A DNA stretch of 14,415 nucleotides from the NCBI GenBank assembly GCA_028705785.1, contig JAQWCT010000034.1:1-14415 (forward strand). Direction: 5' to 3'. Both the position numbers and the translations under genes were made by a program. This document shows, piece after piece, positions 6,879 through 13,916 of this stretch. The notes under the pieces were generated by a model. That model made no database searches. It was not told the DNA's origin and was given only the letters and a program-made list of their open reading frames with translations. The stretch's first letter is position 1; every line of letters begins with the position of its first letter. Source of the DNA: Sulfurospirillaceae bacterium. Its GTDB lineage: Bacteria; Campylobacterota; Campylobacteria; Campylobacterales; Sulfurospirillaceae.

Positions 6879-8312
6879 ATGCGTTTAAAAATCAAAGTTG
6901 TTGCTATCATTTCCAGTTTACTTTTGAGCGTTTCTATCGTTGGTTCTGTGTTTAATTATGTCGTTGATCTCAAAACAGCTCAAGACCAACTTCAGCATAC
7001 TTCTTTACCTTTATCCGTTGACAATATTTACACAGAAATCCAACAACGCATGATAGAACCCCTTCTCGTTTCTTCCTTGATGGCAAACGATACTTTTATG
7101 AGAGATTGGCTTATTAATGGTGAAAATGATGAAACGACCATCGTGCGATACCTCAATGAAATTCAAAAAAAGTATGATATTTTCACCACATTTTTAGTTT
7201 CTGATATGACGAAAAACTACTACCATCCCAAAGGCATTATCGATGTTATCCATGAAAGTAATAGTGCGGATAATTGGTACTTTAACTTTCAAAAACAAAG
7301 TGAACCTTATGAAGTAAACCTAGACTACAACGCAAATTTAAGCGATGCGCTTATTATGTTTATTAACTATAAAGTAATGAATTATAACCATGAATTTATC
7401 GGAGCTACGGGTGTAGGTGTTCGTTTGTTTAATATCGAAGAGATGCTCAACTCTTTCAAAGACAAGTATAAATATGATGTCTATTTTGTAGATAAAAAAG
7501 GTGAGATAACCCTCTTTTCAAAACAACTCAACAAAAGAGGAAATATCGCCAATATTGAGGGACTCAAAGCAATCCAAGCAGATATTTTTGCTAATAAAAT
7601 CAACCAATATGAGTACCAAAATAAAGATGGCGAATACCTTTTAAATACAAAATACATCGATAAACTCAAACTCCATCTCCTTGTAGAAATCAATAAAAAA
7701 GAGTATAGAGATGATTTGAAAAAAACTTTTTACACCAACCTTATTGCGTCTTTAGCGATTACCCTTTTAATCACCATTATTATTATTTACACGATTAATA
7801 TCTACCAAAATCAGTTAATCCAACTCGCAAGTGAGGACACGCTAACAGGTCTTGCCAATCGAAGAAAGTTTAATGAATACTTTGAGCGAGCCTTAAAACT
7901 CTATCATAAGAGCGTTAAAAGTGTTACGCTTATTTTGATTGATATTGATGATTTTAAACAAGTCAATGACACACTAGGTCATTTGATGGGGGATAAAGCA
8001 CTTGTAAGAATTGCCCAGATTTTAAAATCCAAACTTCGCACTACCGACATGGTAGCAAGGTGGGGAGGAGAAGAGTTTGCTATTCTTTTGCTTGATGTTC
8101 CCAAAACTGATGCCATCAATATAGCGTATACGATACATGCTTCTATCAAAGAAGACAAAGAACTATGCGAGTTTTTAAACAAACCTATCACCATCAGTTT
8201 AGGTTTGGGAGAATTAACCAACGCAGAAAGCCAAGATGGACTTGTCTATAAAGTAGATAAAGCTTTATATAGCGCAAAAAATGAAGGTAAAGACCAACTC
8301 GTTATCGTTTAG
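6879..8312 (+). CDS. Diguanylate cyclase with periplasmic Cache-like sensor and GGDEF domain
   Basis: A 477-residue membrane protein predicted to make cyclic di-GMP from two GTP. A first membrane segment at about 6-27 is followed by a periplasmic domain (about 30-280) whose NWYFNFQKQ and Y-E-V-N-L-D segments resemble double Cache ligand sensors. A second membrane helix lies at about 286-308, then a GGDEF domain from ASEDTLTGLANRRKF to the end. The active site reads GGEEF (396-400), an accepted active form. An RxxD inhibitory site is present (R387 to D390, five residues before the motif), so product feedback is likely. An in-frame TTG at 6858 would add seven residues, but it overlaps the -10 box, while the ATG at 6879 has AAGGAG at good spacing, so I use the ATG. 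The signal sensed is unknown. Confidence 0.92.
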   Translation: MRLKIKVVAIISSLLLSVSIVGSVFNYVVDLKTAQDQLQHTSLPLSVDNIYTEIQQRMIEPLLVSSLMANDTFMRDWLINGENDETTIVRYLNEIQKKYDIFTTFLVSDMTKNYYHPKGIIDVIHESNSADNWYFNFQKQSEPYEVNLDYNANLSDALIMFINYKVMNYNHEFIGATGVGVRLFNIEEMLNSFKDKYKYDVYFVDKKGEITLFSKQLNKRGNIANIEGLKAIQADIFANKINQYEYQNKDGEYLLNTKYIDKLKLHLLVEINKKEYRDDLKKTFYTNLIASLAITLLITIIIIYTINIYQNQLIQLASEDTLTGLANRRKFNEYFERALKLYHKSVKSVTLILIDIDDFKQVNDTLGHLMGDKALVRIAQILKSKLRTTDMVARWGGEEFAILLLDVPKTDAINIAYTIHASIKEDKELCEFLNKPITISLGLGELTNAESQDGLVYKVDKALYSAKNEGKDQLVIV

Positions 8313-8313
8313 T

Positions 8314-8946
8314 TTATTTGCGCTCTAACCCTAAAAGTCCGATGCCCAAGCCGATAAAAATCGCTCCACTGATGCGGTTAAACCAAGTAGCGCGTTGCTG
8401 AGTTCCAAACCATGACTTGAGTGAGCGAGCAAAAAACGCATAGCTTATCAATGTGGTATAAGAAAGTATCATAAAAGTCAAAGTTAGGATGAAAAACTGC
8501 GGTAAAAGCGGAGCTTGTGGGTTTAAAAAAAGTGGAAAAAGGGCTGTAAAAAAGATAATGGGTTTAGGATTGGTGATGCAAACTAAAAAACCTTTTTTGA
8601 AAATAGCCCAGTAATGTGATGCGCTTTTTTGTCCACTTAGTGTGAGTGAATCAAAGATATTGGTCAGATTGCGAAACTGCTTGACCCCGATATAGATAAG
8701 ATAAACTGCCCCAAAAACTTTAAAGAGTGTAAAAAGGACAGCGGAAGTTTTAAGCACAACGCCAAGTCCTAGCATCGCCGCACTTGAGAGTATAAAAAGT
8801 CCCAAAACATTGCCTAGTGTTGAAAAAGCAACGGCTAACATGTCGTATTTAATGGAATTATTGATAGCCAAAAGAACCGCAGGACCAGGACTAATAATCG
8901 CAACAAGCGCCACTGTCGTGTAAAGAAGCCAAGTATGAAAATCCAT
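8314..8946 (-). CDS. LysE/RhtB-family amino acid exporter
   Basis: A 210-residue, very hydrophobic protein of the LysE/RhtB translocator family, with the family signature SPGPAVLLA at 19-27 in the first helix and the ITNPKPIIFF block at 124-133. About five or six membrane helices can be drawn (approximately 5-28, 38-62, 68-90, 120-142, 148-175 and 190-207). Family members export amino acids or derivatives by proton exchange; the substrate cannot be read from sequence. A TATAAT lies at 8976-8971 on the minus strand and an AAGG ribosome-binding site before the ATG. It is transcribed divergently from the RND pump, and its stop lies one base from the diguanylate cyclase stop, so the two converging genes have no room for a separate terminator. 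Confidence 0.9.
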   Translation of the reverse strand: MDFHTWLLYTTVALVAIISPGPAVLLAINNSIKYDMLAVAFSTLGNVLGLFILSSAAMLGLGVVLKTSAVLFTLFKVFGAVYLIYIGVKQFRNLTNIFDSLTLSGQKSASHYWAIFKKGFLVCITNPKPIIFFTALFPLFLNPQAPLLPQFFILTLTFMILSYTTLISYAFFARSLKSWFGTQQRATWFNRISGAIFIGLGIGLLGLERK

Positions 8947-8970
8947 CTTTTAACCTTTTTATTTTGTGTC

Positions 8971-8976
8971 ATTATA
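8971..8976 (-). promoter_or_regulatory. -10 box of the LysE-family gene
   Basis: On the minus strand a perfect TATAAT lies 24 nt upstream of the ATG at 8946, preceded by TGCC, which is one base too long for a strict extended -10. No clear -35 is seen. Confidence 0.55.
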
Positions 8977-9018
8977 GGCAAAAGAAATTAAGAAATTCTT
9001 CGTTTACATTATTTTCAC

Positions 9019-9024
9019 TATAAT
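9019..9024 (+). promoter_or_regulatory. -10 box of the RND pump gene
   Basis: A perfect TATAAT lies 31 nt upstream of the ATG at 9056, in a very A/T-rich stretch without a clear -35. An imperfect short palindrome AAGAAATTCTT at 8990-9000 lies between this box and the divergent LysE-gene promoter and could be an operator, but five-base arms in A/T-rich DNA are weak evidence. Confidence 0.5.
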
Positions 9025-9055
9025 TATTAAAATTTTTTATCAAAGAGCCAAATTC

Positions 9056-12000
9056 ATGTTTTCCAAATTTTTTATCAACCGTCCTAATTTTGCCTCTGTC
9101 GTTTCACTTATCATCATTATCGCAGGTATTTTAGCGATTCGCTCTTTACCCGTACAAGAATATCCCGATGTCGTCCCTCCCCAAATTGTTGTCTCGACCA
9201 CTTATGCTGGTGCGGATGCCAAAACACTTGAAGATACGGTTGCTTCTGTTTTAGAGCAACAAATTAATGGCGTTGAAAATATGCTTTATATGATTTCAAC
9301 GACTTCTCCAAGTGGTGCTCTCACGATAAACCTCTATTTTGAAGTCGATACCGACATGGCTCAAGCCAAAATCGATGTCAATAACCGCGTTCGTATCGCT
9401 GAGAGTAAACTCCCTGATGCGGTTAAACGACAAGGGGTTGATGTCACAGACAAATCAGCCGATGTTTTAAGGGTCCTTGCCCTCACCTCACAAGATAATC
9501 GTTACGATACAACTTTCATGGCAAACTACGCTATTAACAATATTTTAGAAGAGTTTAAACGCATCCCTGGAGTCGCAGAAGCGAGTATCGTAGGCAATTT
9601 AGAATACTCCATTCGTGTCTGGCTTGACCCACAAAAACTCTCTTTTTATGGTCTAACTACCACTGAAGTCATTAATGCGATTAAAGGTCAAAATGAGCAG
9701 TATCCCGTGGGGCAAATAGGACAAGAACCTATCGCCCATAACATTGCATTTACCTATACCGTAACCTCGGAGGGAAGACTTAAAACTGTAGAAGAATTTG
9801 AACGCATCTTGGTTAAGTCAAATGTTGATGGCTCTTCACTCAAACTTAAAGATGTTGCAAGTATAGAATTAGGCTCAGAAAAATACTTTTTTAAAGGGCT
9901 TTTTAACACGCAACCCATGGCAGGCATCCGCGTCTATCTCACTTCCAAAGCCAATGCTTTAGAAGTCTCAGATTTATTGGATGCTAAAATCAAAGAGATT
10001 TCCAAAACATTTCCACAAGGGATGAAAATAGACGCGACCTATGACCCAACAACCTTTGTGCGAGCTTCTATCAATGAAGTTATTATCACGCTTTTAGAAG
10101 CAATCGCCTTGGTGGTTTGCGTGGTTTATCTCTTTTTAGGTAACCTTCGCGCTACCATCATTCCTGTTCTTGCCATTCCAGTCTCCATCATCGGTACTTT
10201 TGCCGGATTTTACCTCACCGGTTTTTCCATCAACCTTTTGACCCTTTTTGGATTAACCCTCGCGATTGGATTGGTCGTTGATGATGCCATCATCGTTATT
10301 GAAAATGTAGAACGAATTTTGCGAAAAGAGAGCCTTAGCGTTAAAGAAGCGACGATTAAAGCGATGAGTGAAATCACCGCTCCTGTCATCGCCATTGTTT
10401 TGGTACTAAGTGCTGTCTTTTTACCTGCGGCATTTATGGGAGGACTGAGTGGAACGATGTCACGCCAATTTGCCATTACCATCGTTATCTCGGTGGCTAT
10501 CTCTGGGTTAGTGGCACTTACCCTTACTCCTGCATTATGCGCACTTATCTTAAAAAAAGAGGAAGAGCCTCCTTTTTGGGTTATCCAAAAATTTAATGCT
10601 CTTTTCGACTACATCACCCATCACTTTGGACAAATTGTCAAAAATGCCATCCGCTTTAGCCTGTTTAATCTGCTCCTTTTTGGCATTATGATTTTTGCGA
10701 TTACGAAACTTATGAGCATTATCCCCTCAGGACTGGTTCCCAAAGAAGATAAAGGCGTTTTCTTTGCTGTCAGTTCCCTACCCGCAGGTGCAACACTGAG
10801 TCGTACCCATGAAGTCAATGAAAAAGTAGGAGAAGTCGCACTCAAATATCCCTCAGTTTCCAAAGTTGGCGGATTTTCAGGTTCAGATTTTAGCTCTAAA
10901 GCCTATACGACAGACGCTGGATACAGTTATGTGAGACTCAAACATTGGAATGAGCGAGCTGATAAAAGTCAAAGCGTCGATGCGCTCTCAAAAGAAATTA
11001 TCAAAGAACTTTCCAGCGAAAAAGAAGCTAGAATTGTTGCAGTAAATCCCTCCGCCATCAGTGGTTTAGGTGTTTCTGGTGGATTTGAGATGTATATCCA
11101 AAATAAAACGGGAGGAAACTACGAGGCACTTGAAAACTATGCTAAAGAAATCGTAGCTCGTGCATCAACGCGTGAAGAACTTCGCTCAGTTCGTACCACA
11201 CTTAGTGGCAATGTGCCTCAGTATCGCATCGCGCTCAACACTCAAAAAGTCAAAGCTTATGGCATAGAAGTTGCCGACATCTACACCACATTACAAGCTA
11301 CTTTTGGAAGTGTCTATGTCAACGATGTCAATCTTTTTGGACGAAACTATCGTGTCAATGTTCAAGCCAAAGGTGATTTTAGAGAAAGCATCGACAATTA
11401 CAGCGATATCTTCGTCAAATCAAATAGTGGCGATTTCATCCCTCTAAGTGACCTTGTCACACTCACGCGCGTGGTCAGTCCCAACATCACTAAACGCTTC
11501 AACTTGTTCCCCTCAGCGCAGATTTTAGGCGAAGCCAATATGGGCTACTCCTCAGGGGCAGGACTCAAAATCATGGAAGAAATCGCTAAAGAAATCTTAC
11601 CAGAGGGCTATAGCATCGCATGGGGAGGCGCTTCTTTGCAAGAGAAAAAACTGGCTGAAAAAGGCAACTTTACCTTTATCTATGCGGTTGTTTTTATCTT
11701 TTTGATTTTGGTGGCATTGTATGAGAGCTGGATGATTCCTTGGGCTATCGTTTTGGCTGTCCCTTTTGCTATTTTTGGTGCAGGGCTTGGCGTATGGCTA
11801 AGAGATTTGCAAAATGACATCTACTTTCAAATAGGTCTTATCACACTCGTAGGACTCTCAGCAAAAAATGCTATCTTAATGGTCGAGTTCGCACTCCAAA
11901 AGATGAAAGAAGGATACACCTTACTTGATGCGACTATCGAGGGAGCTAAAATCCGCTTTCGCCCCATCATCATGACCTCCTTCGCCTTTATCGCAGGAAC

Positions 12001-12172
12001 ACTTCCCCTAGCCCTCAGCAGTGGCGCAGGAGCTAATAGTCGCCATATCATCGGCACAACTGTTGTGGGAGGGATGATAACCCTCACCCTCATTGGTGTT
12101 TTCTTTGTACCTCTTTTCTTCTACCTTTTGATGCGATTAAGAGAAAAAGTGATGTCTTATAAACGCCATTAA
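9056..12172 (+). CDS. RND (HAE-1/AcrB-like) efflux pump inner-membrane subunit
   Basis: A 1038-residue proton-driven drug/solute exporter, about the length of AcrB. The first membrane helix (about 10-30) is followed by a large porter loop beginning with EYPDVVPPQIVVST, as in AcrB-type pumps. The proton-relay aspartates are D409 and D410 in VVDDAIIVIENVER, and the partner lysine is K937 in LSAKNAILMVEFA. The second porter loop contains the conserved VPKEDKG and PLSDL segments. The intact relay suggests a functional pump. Substrates cannot be predicted. AAAGAG at 9042-9047 is the probable ribosome-binding site for the ATG. No membrane-fusion adaptor, TolC-like channel or local repressor gene lies beside it, so it must borrow an adaptor encoded elsewhere or work in an unusual setting. 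It converges on the sigma factor gene. Confidence 0.95.
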   Translation: MFSKFFINRPNFASVVSLIIIIAGILAIRSLPVQEYPDVVPPQIVVSTTYAGADAKTLEDTVASVLEQQINGVENMLYMISTTSPSGALTINLYFEVDTDMAQAKIDVNNRVRIAESKLPDAVKRQGVDVTDKSADVLRVLALTSQDNRYDTTFMANYAINNILEEFKRIPGVAEASIVGNLEYSIRVWLDPQKLSFYGLTTTEVINAIKGQNEQYPVGQIGQEPIAHNIAFTYTVTSEGRLKTVEEFERILVKSNVDGSSLKLKDVASIELGSEKYFFKGLFNTQPMAGIRVYLTSKANALEVSDLLDAKIKEISKTFPQGMKIDATYDPTTFVRASINEVIITLLEAIALVVCVVYLFLGNLRATIIPVLAIPVSIIGTFAGFYLTGFSINLLTLFGLTLAIGLVVDDAIIVIENVERILRKESLSVKEATIKAMSEITAPVIAIVLVLSAVFLPAAFMGGLSGTMSRQFAITIVISVAISGLVALTLTPALCALILKKEEEPPFWVIQKFNALFDYITHHFGQIVKNAIRFSLFNLLLFGIMIFAITKLMSIIPSGLVPKEDKGVFFAVSSLPAGATLSRTHEVNEKVGEVALKYPSVSKVGGFSGSDFSSKAYTTDAGYSYVRLKHWNERADKSQSVDALSKEIIKELSSEKEARIVAVNPSAISGLGVSGGFEMYIQNKTGGNYEALENYAKEIVARASTREELRSVRTTLSGNVPQYRIALNTQKVKAYGIEVADIYTTLQATFGSVYVNDVNLFGRNYRVNVQAKGDFRESIDNYSDIFVKSNSGDFIPLSDLVTLTRVVSPNITKRFNLFPSAQILGEANMGYSSGAGLKIMEEIAKEILPEGYSIAWGGASLQEKKLAEKGNFTFIYAVVFIFLILVALYESWMIPWAIVLAVPFAIFGAGLGVWLRDLQNDIYFQIGLITLVGLSAKNAILMVEFALQKMKEGYTLLDATIEGAKIRFRPIIMTSFAFIAGTLPLALSSGAGANSRHIIGTTVVGGMITLTLIGVFFVPLFFYLLMRLREKVMSYKRH

Positions 12173-12174
12173 GC

Positions 12175-12187
12175 CTTACATGTAAAG
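12175..12187. repeat. TACATGTA palindrome between the convergent RND and sigma genes
   Basis: CTTACATGTAAAG lies in the 31-nt gap between the RND stop and the sigma factor stop. It could fold into a small hairpin, but no T tract follows on either side, so it is not a convincing intrinsic terminator. Confidence 0.75.
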
Positions 12188-12203
12188 ACTACAACAACCT
12201 ATG

Positions 12204-13103
12204 TTAATGTGTCGTTTGTGAGAGATGATACTTAAAATACTTCAATTTGTCAGGATTTCGCAACGAGAAGATACTCGCGATTTTATGATCGATGATTTCG
12301 AAGTGGTAGGATGTTGTGATTTGATTTTCCTCAATTTGTAAAACGCCTAGCGAGCCGTTGAACCATAAGGTTTTGAGCTCTATCTCTTTCTCATTTTTGA
12401 TAAATAAAGAGCTGATGACTTTGAGGAGGAATTTACTCATAAACCTGCTATCGCGGTAGATGATTTTCTTAGCGGCGATGGCTTTACCTCCGCCATCAGA
12501 GTGAAGTTTGACCTCTTCGGCAAAGAGCTTTTTGAGGTTCTCAAAATTACCATCTTTGGCGGCGTTGATAAAGGAATTTGTCAGTGCTATATGTTCAGCT
12601 TTGGAAGGCGAAAAACTCTTTTTTTGCTCCTTGAGCTTGGCATTGGCGCGCGAGGTGAGTTGCCTGCAATTAGACGGTGATGTCTCTAAAATGGTGGCAA
12701 TCTCTTTGTGTTTAAACTCAAACAACGCATGCAAAATATATGCTATTCGCTCCCGTGGCGGGAGTTTTTCCATGAGCACCAACAGTGCCACCGAGATGGA
12801 TTCATCCAACTCGATGTTCTCTTCAGCTGTGGCTGTTTCATCGATGTAGGGTTCGGGTAACCAAGGACCGATGTAGAGTTGGCGCTTGAGTTTGGCGCTT
12901 TTGAAAAAATCTAACGATAGATTAGTCGCTACTTTAAACATCCATGATTTGGGATTTTCAATCGTTTGGTCCTCGACACTGATGTAGCGTAAAATGGTCT
13001 CTTGCGTGATGTCTTTTGCATCTTCAATCGAGCCAGTGAGTCGGTAAACATAAGCGACAAGAGCATTGCGATGGGTTTGGGTATGGTGCACTAATCTATC
13101 CAT
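12204..13103 (-). CDS. ECF41-family sigma factor with fused C-terminal SnoaL-like domain (SigJ type)
   Basis: A 299-residue alternative sigma factor. Sigma-2 occupies about 5-70 (AYVYRLTGSIEDAKDITQET, then the PKSWMFKVATNLSLDFF helix) and sigma-4 about 105-160 (LPPRERIAYILHALFEFKHKEIA helix-turn-helix). A SnoaL/NTF2-like domain follows from about 170 to 290. The three ECF41 hallmarks are present: WLPEP in the linker (81-85), DGGGK (203-207) and NPDKL near the C-terminus (283-287). In this family the extension replaces a separate anti-sigma factor and modulates activity. The gene begins 7 nt after the stop of the carboxymuconolactone decarboxylase-like gene, the partner typical of ECF41 loci, and shares its promoter. 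ECF factors are rare in Campylobacterota as I know them, so lateral acquisition is plausible. The inducing signal is unknown. Confidence 0.92.
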   Translation of the reverse strand: MDRLVHHTQTHRNALVAYVYRLTGSIEDAKDITQETILRYISVEDQTIENPKSWMFKVATNLSLDFFKSAKLKRQLYIGPWLPEPYIDETATAEENIELDESISVALLVLMEKLPPRERIAYILHALFEFKHKEIATILETSPSNCRQLTSRANAKLKEQKKSFSPSKAEHIALTNSFINAAKDGNFENLKKLFAEEVKLHSDGGGKAIAAKKIIYRDSRFMSKFLLKVISSLFIKNEKEIELKTLWFNGSLGVLQIEENQITTSYHFEIIDHKIASIFSLRNPDKLKYFKYHLSQTTH

Positions 13104-13110
13104 GAAGAGA

Positions 13111-13629
13111 TTAAACCTTTATTTTGATCAAAGAACAACTTTGCGCAAGATTGAGTACGCGTTTAATGGTCGGGAATACTTTAGTTGCTGCAATGGCAAG
13201 AGAAATTTCCACCAAAACCTCTTTTGAATAATGTTCGCTCATTTTAGCATACAACGAAGCATCAATGCTCTCATTATTTGAAACACACAAGGTAAAATCA
13301 TAAAGGTCTTTGAGAGGTGCAGGTAAATTTTTGCCTTCATTAAAGACAACTTCTTTAACAATTTCTTTATCTAATCCCGCTTCAAGCGCCAAATCAACAT
13401 ATAACTGCGCGCATGTACCGCAGTCTTCATTGACGATGGCGGTGATTCTTGCAACGCTAAGAGCATCGAGAGGTGCCTTGTTGGCAAATGTTGCCATGGG
13501 TAGGAAGTTCTCAAAAACCTCATACGATTGTGGAGACGCTTCAAGCATTTCCTCCATATAGGTCGTATCGTAGTGGTAATGCGCTTTAAAAAACGCAATC
13601 GTTTCTAGTGACTTCTTTTCATCAAACAT
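13111..13629 (-). CDS. Carboxymuconolactone decarboxylase (AhpD-like) family protein
   Basis: A 172-residue all-helical protein of the CMD/AhpD family. The core is seen in ARITAIVNEDCGTCAQLYVDLALEAG split across residues 60-85, with a CxxC pair at C70 and C73, the usual thiol redox centre of alkylhydroperoxidase-like members. The histidine normally found a few residues after the second cysteine is absent (AQLYVDLA follows), so catalysis may differ from AhpD. The gene is first in a two-gene operon with the ECF41 sigma factor and is the most likely direct target of it. An oxidative or electrophile stress role is inferred from family and context. AAAGGATGAAC before the ATG provides the ribosome-binding site. 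True protocatechuate-pathway decarboxylation is unlikely because CMD enzymes of that pathway lack CxxC. Confidence 0.85.
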   Translation of the reverse strand: MFDEKKSLETIAFFKAHYHYDTTYMEEMLEASPQSYEVFENFLPMATFANKAPLDALSVARITAIVNEDCGTCAQLYVDLALEAGLDKEIVKEVVFNEGKNLPAPLKDLYDFTLCVSNNESIDASLYAKMSEHYSKEVLVEISLAIAATKVFPTIKRVLNLAQSCSLIKIKV

Positions 13630-13662
13630 AGTTCATCCTTTTTTTGTTTTATCAACTACTAA

Positions 13663-13689
13663 GACGAAATGGAATGCAAAAGTGTGACA
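13663..13689 (-). promoter_or_regulatory. ECF41-type promoter of the CMD-sigma operon
   Basis: On the minus strand TGTCACA (13689-13683) is followed after exactly 16 nt by CGTC (13666-13663). This equals the ECF41 target promoter consensus TGTCACA-N16-CGTC as I remember it from work on this group. The CMD start codon lies 34 nt past the -10 element, leaving a leader of about 27 nt with an AAAGGA ribosome-binding site. It predicts that the sigma factor activates its own operon. Confidence 0.85.
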
Positions 13690-13693
13690 AGGG

Positions 13694-13706
13694 TTTACAT
13701 GTAAAG
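13694..13706. repeat. TACATGTA palindrome beside the ECF41 promoter
   Basis: TTTACATGTAAAG sits 4 nt upstream of the -35 element of the CMD-sigma operon. Because the same palindrome occurs in unrelated genes, its position next to this promoter may be coincidental. Confidence 0.75.
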
Positions 13707-13916
13707 ATTTAATTATTACAAAATAGAATTATTTTATTCTTAGATATGAAAAATTTTAGACGAAGTTTAGCTAAAATTGAACTTATGAAATATACGGATA
13801 ATGGATGAAAAGTTAAGAGTCAAGTTTAAATGCCTCTATTTATTTTATAAATGAGAAAAAGCTCCTCTAAGATAACTGAGGCTAAGTATGGATGACATTA
13901 AAAGGGTGGCAACACT

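Noticed and set aside
8990..9000. AAGAAATTCTT as an operator for LysE and RND genes
   Set aside because: Five-base arms in A/T-rich DNA and no adjacent regulator gene; too weak to call.
12175..12203. Intrinsic terminator between the RND and sigma genes
   Set aside because: The palindrome gives a short A/T-rich stem and no T tract follows on either strand.
13746..13808. Short ORF of 20 codons (MKNFRRSLAKIELMKYTDNG)
   Set aside because: No ribosome-binding site, no recognisable similarity, and short ORFs are expected by chance in A/T-rich gaps.
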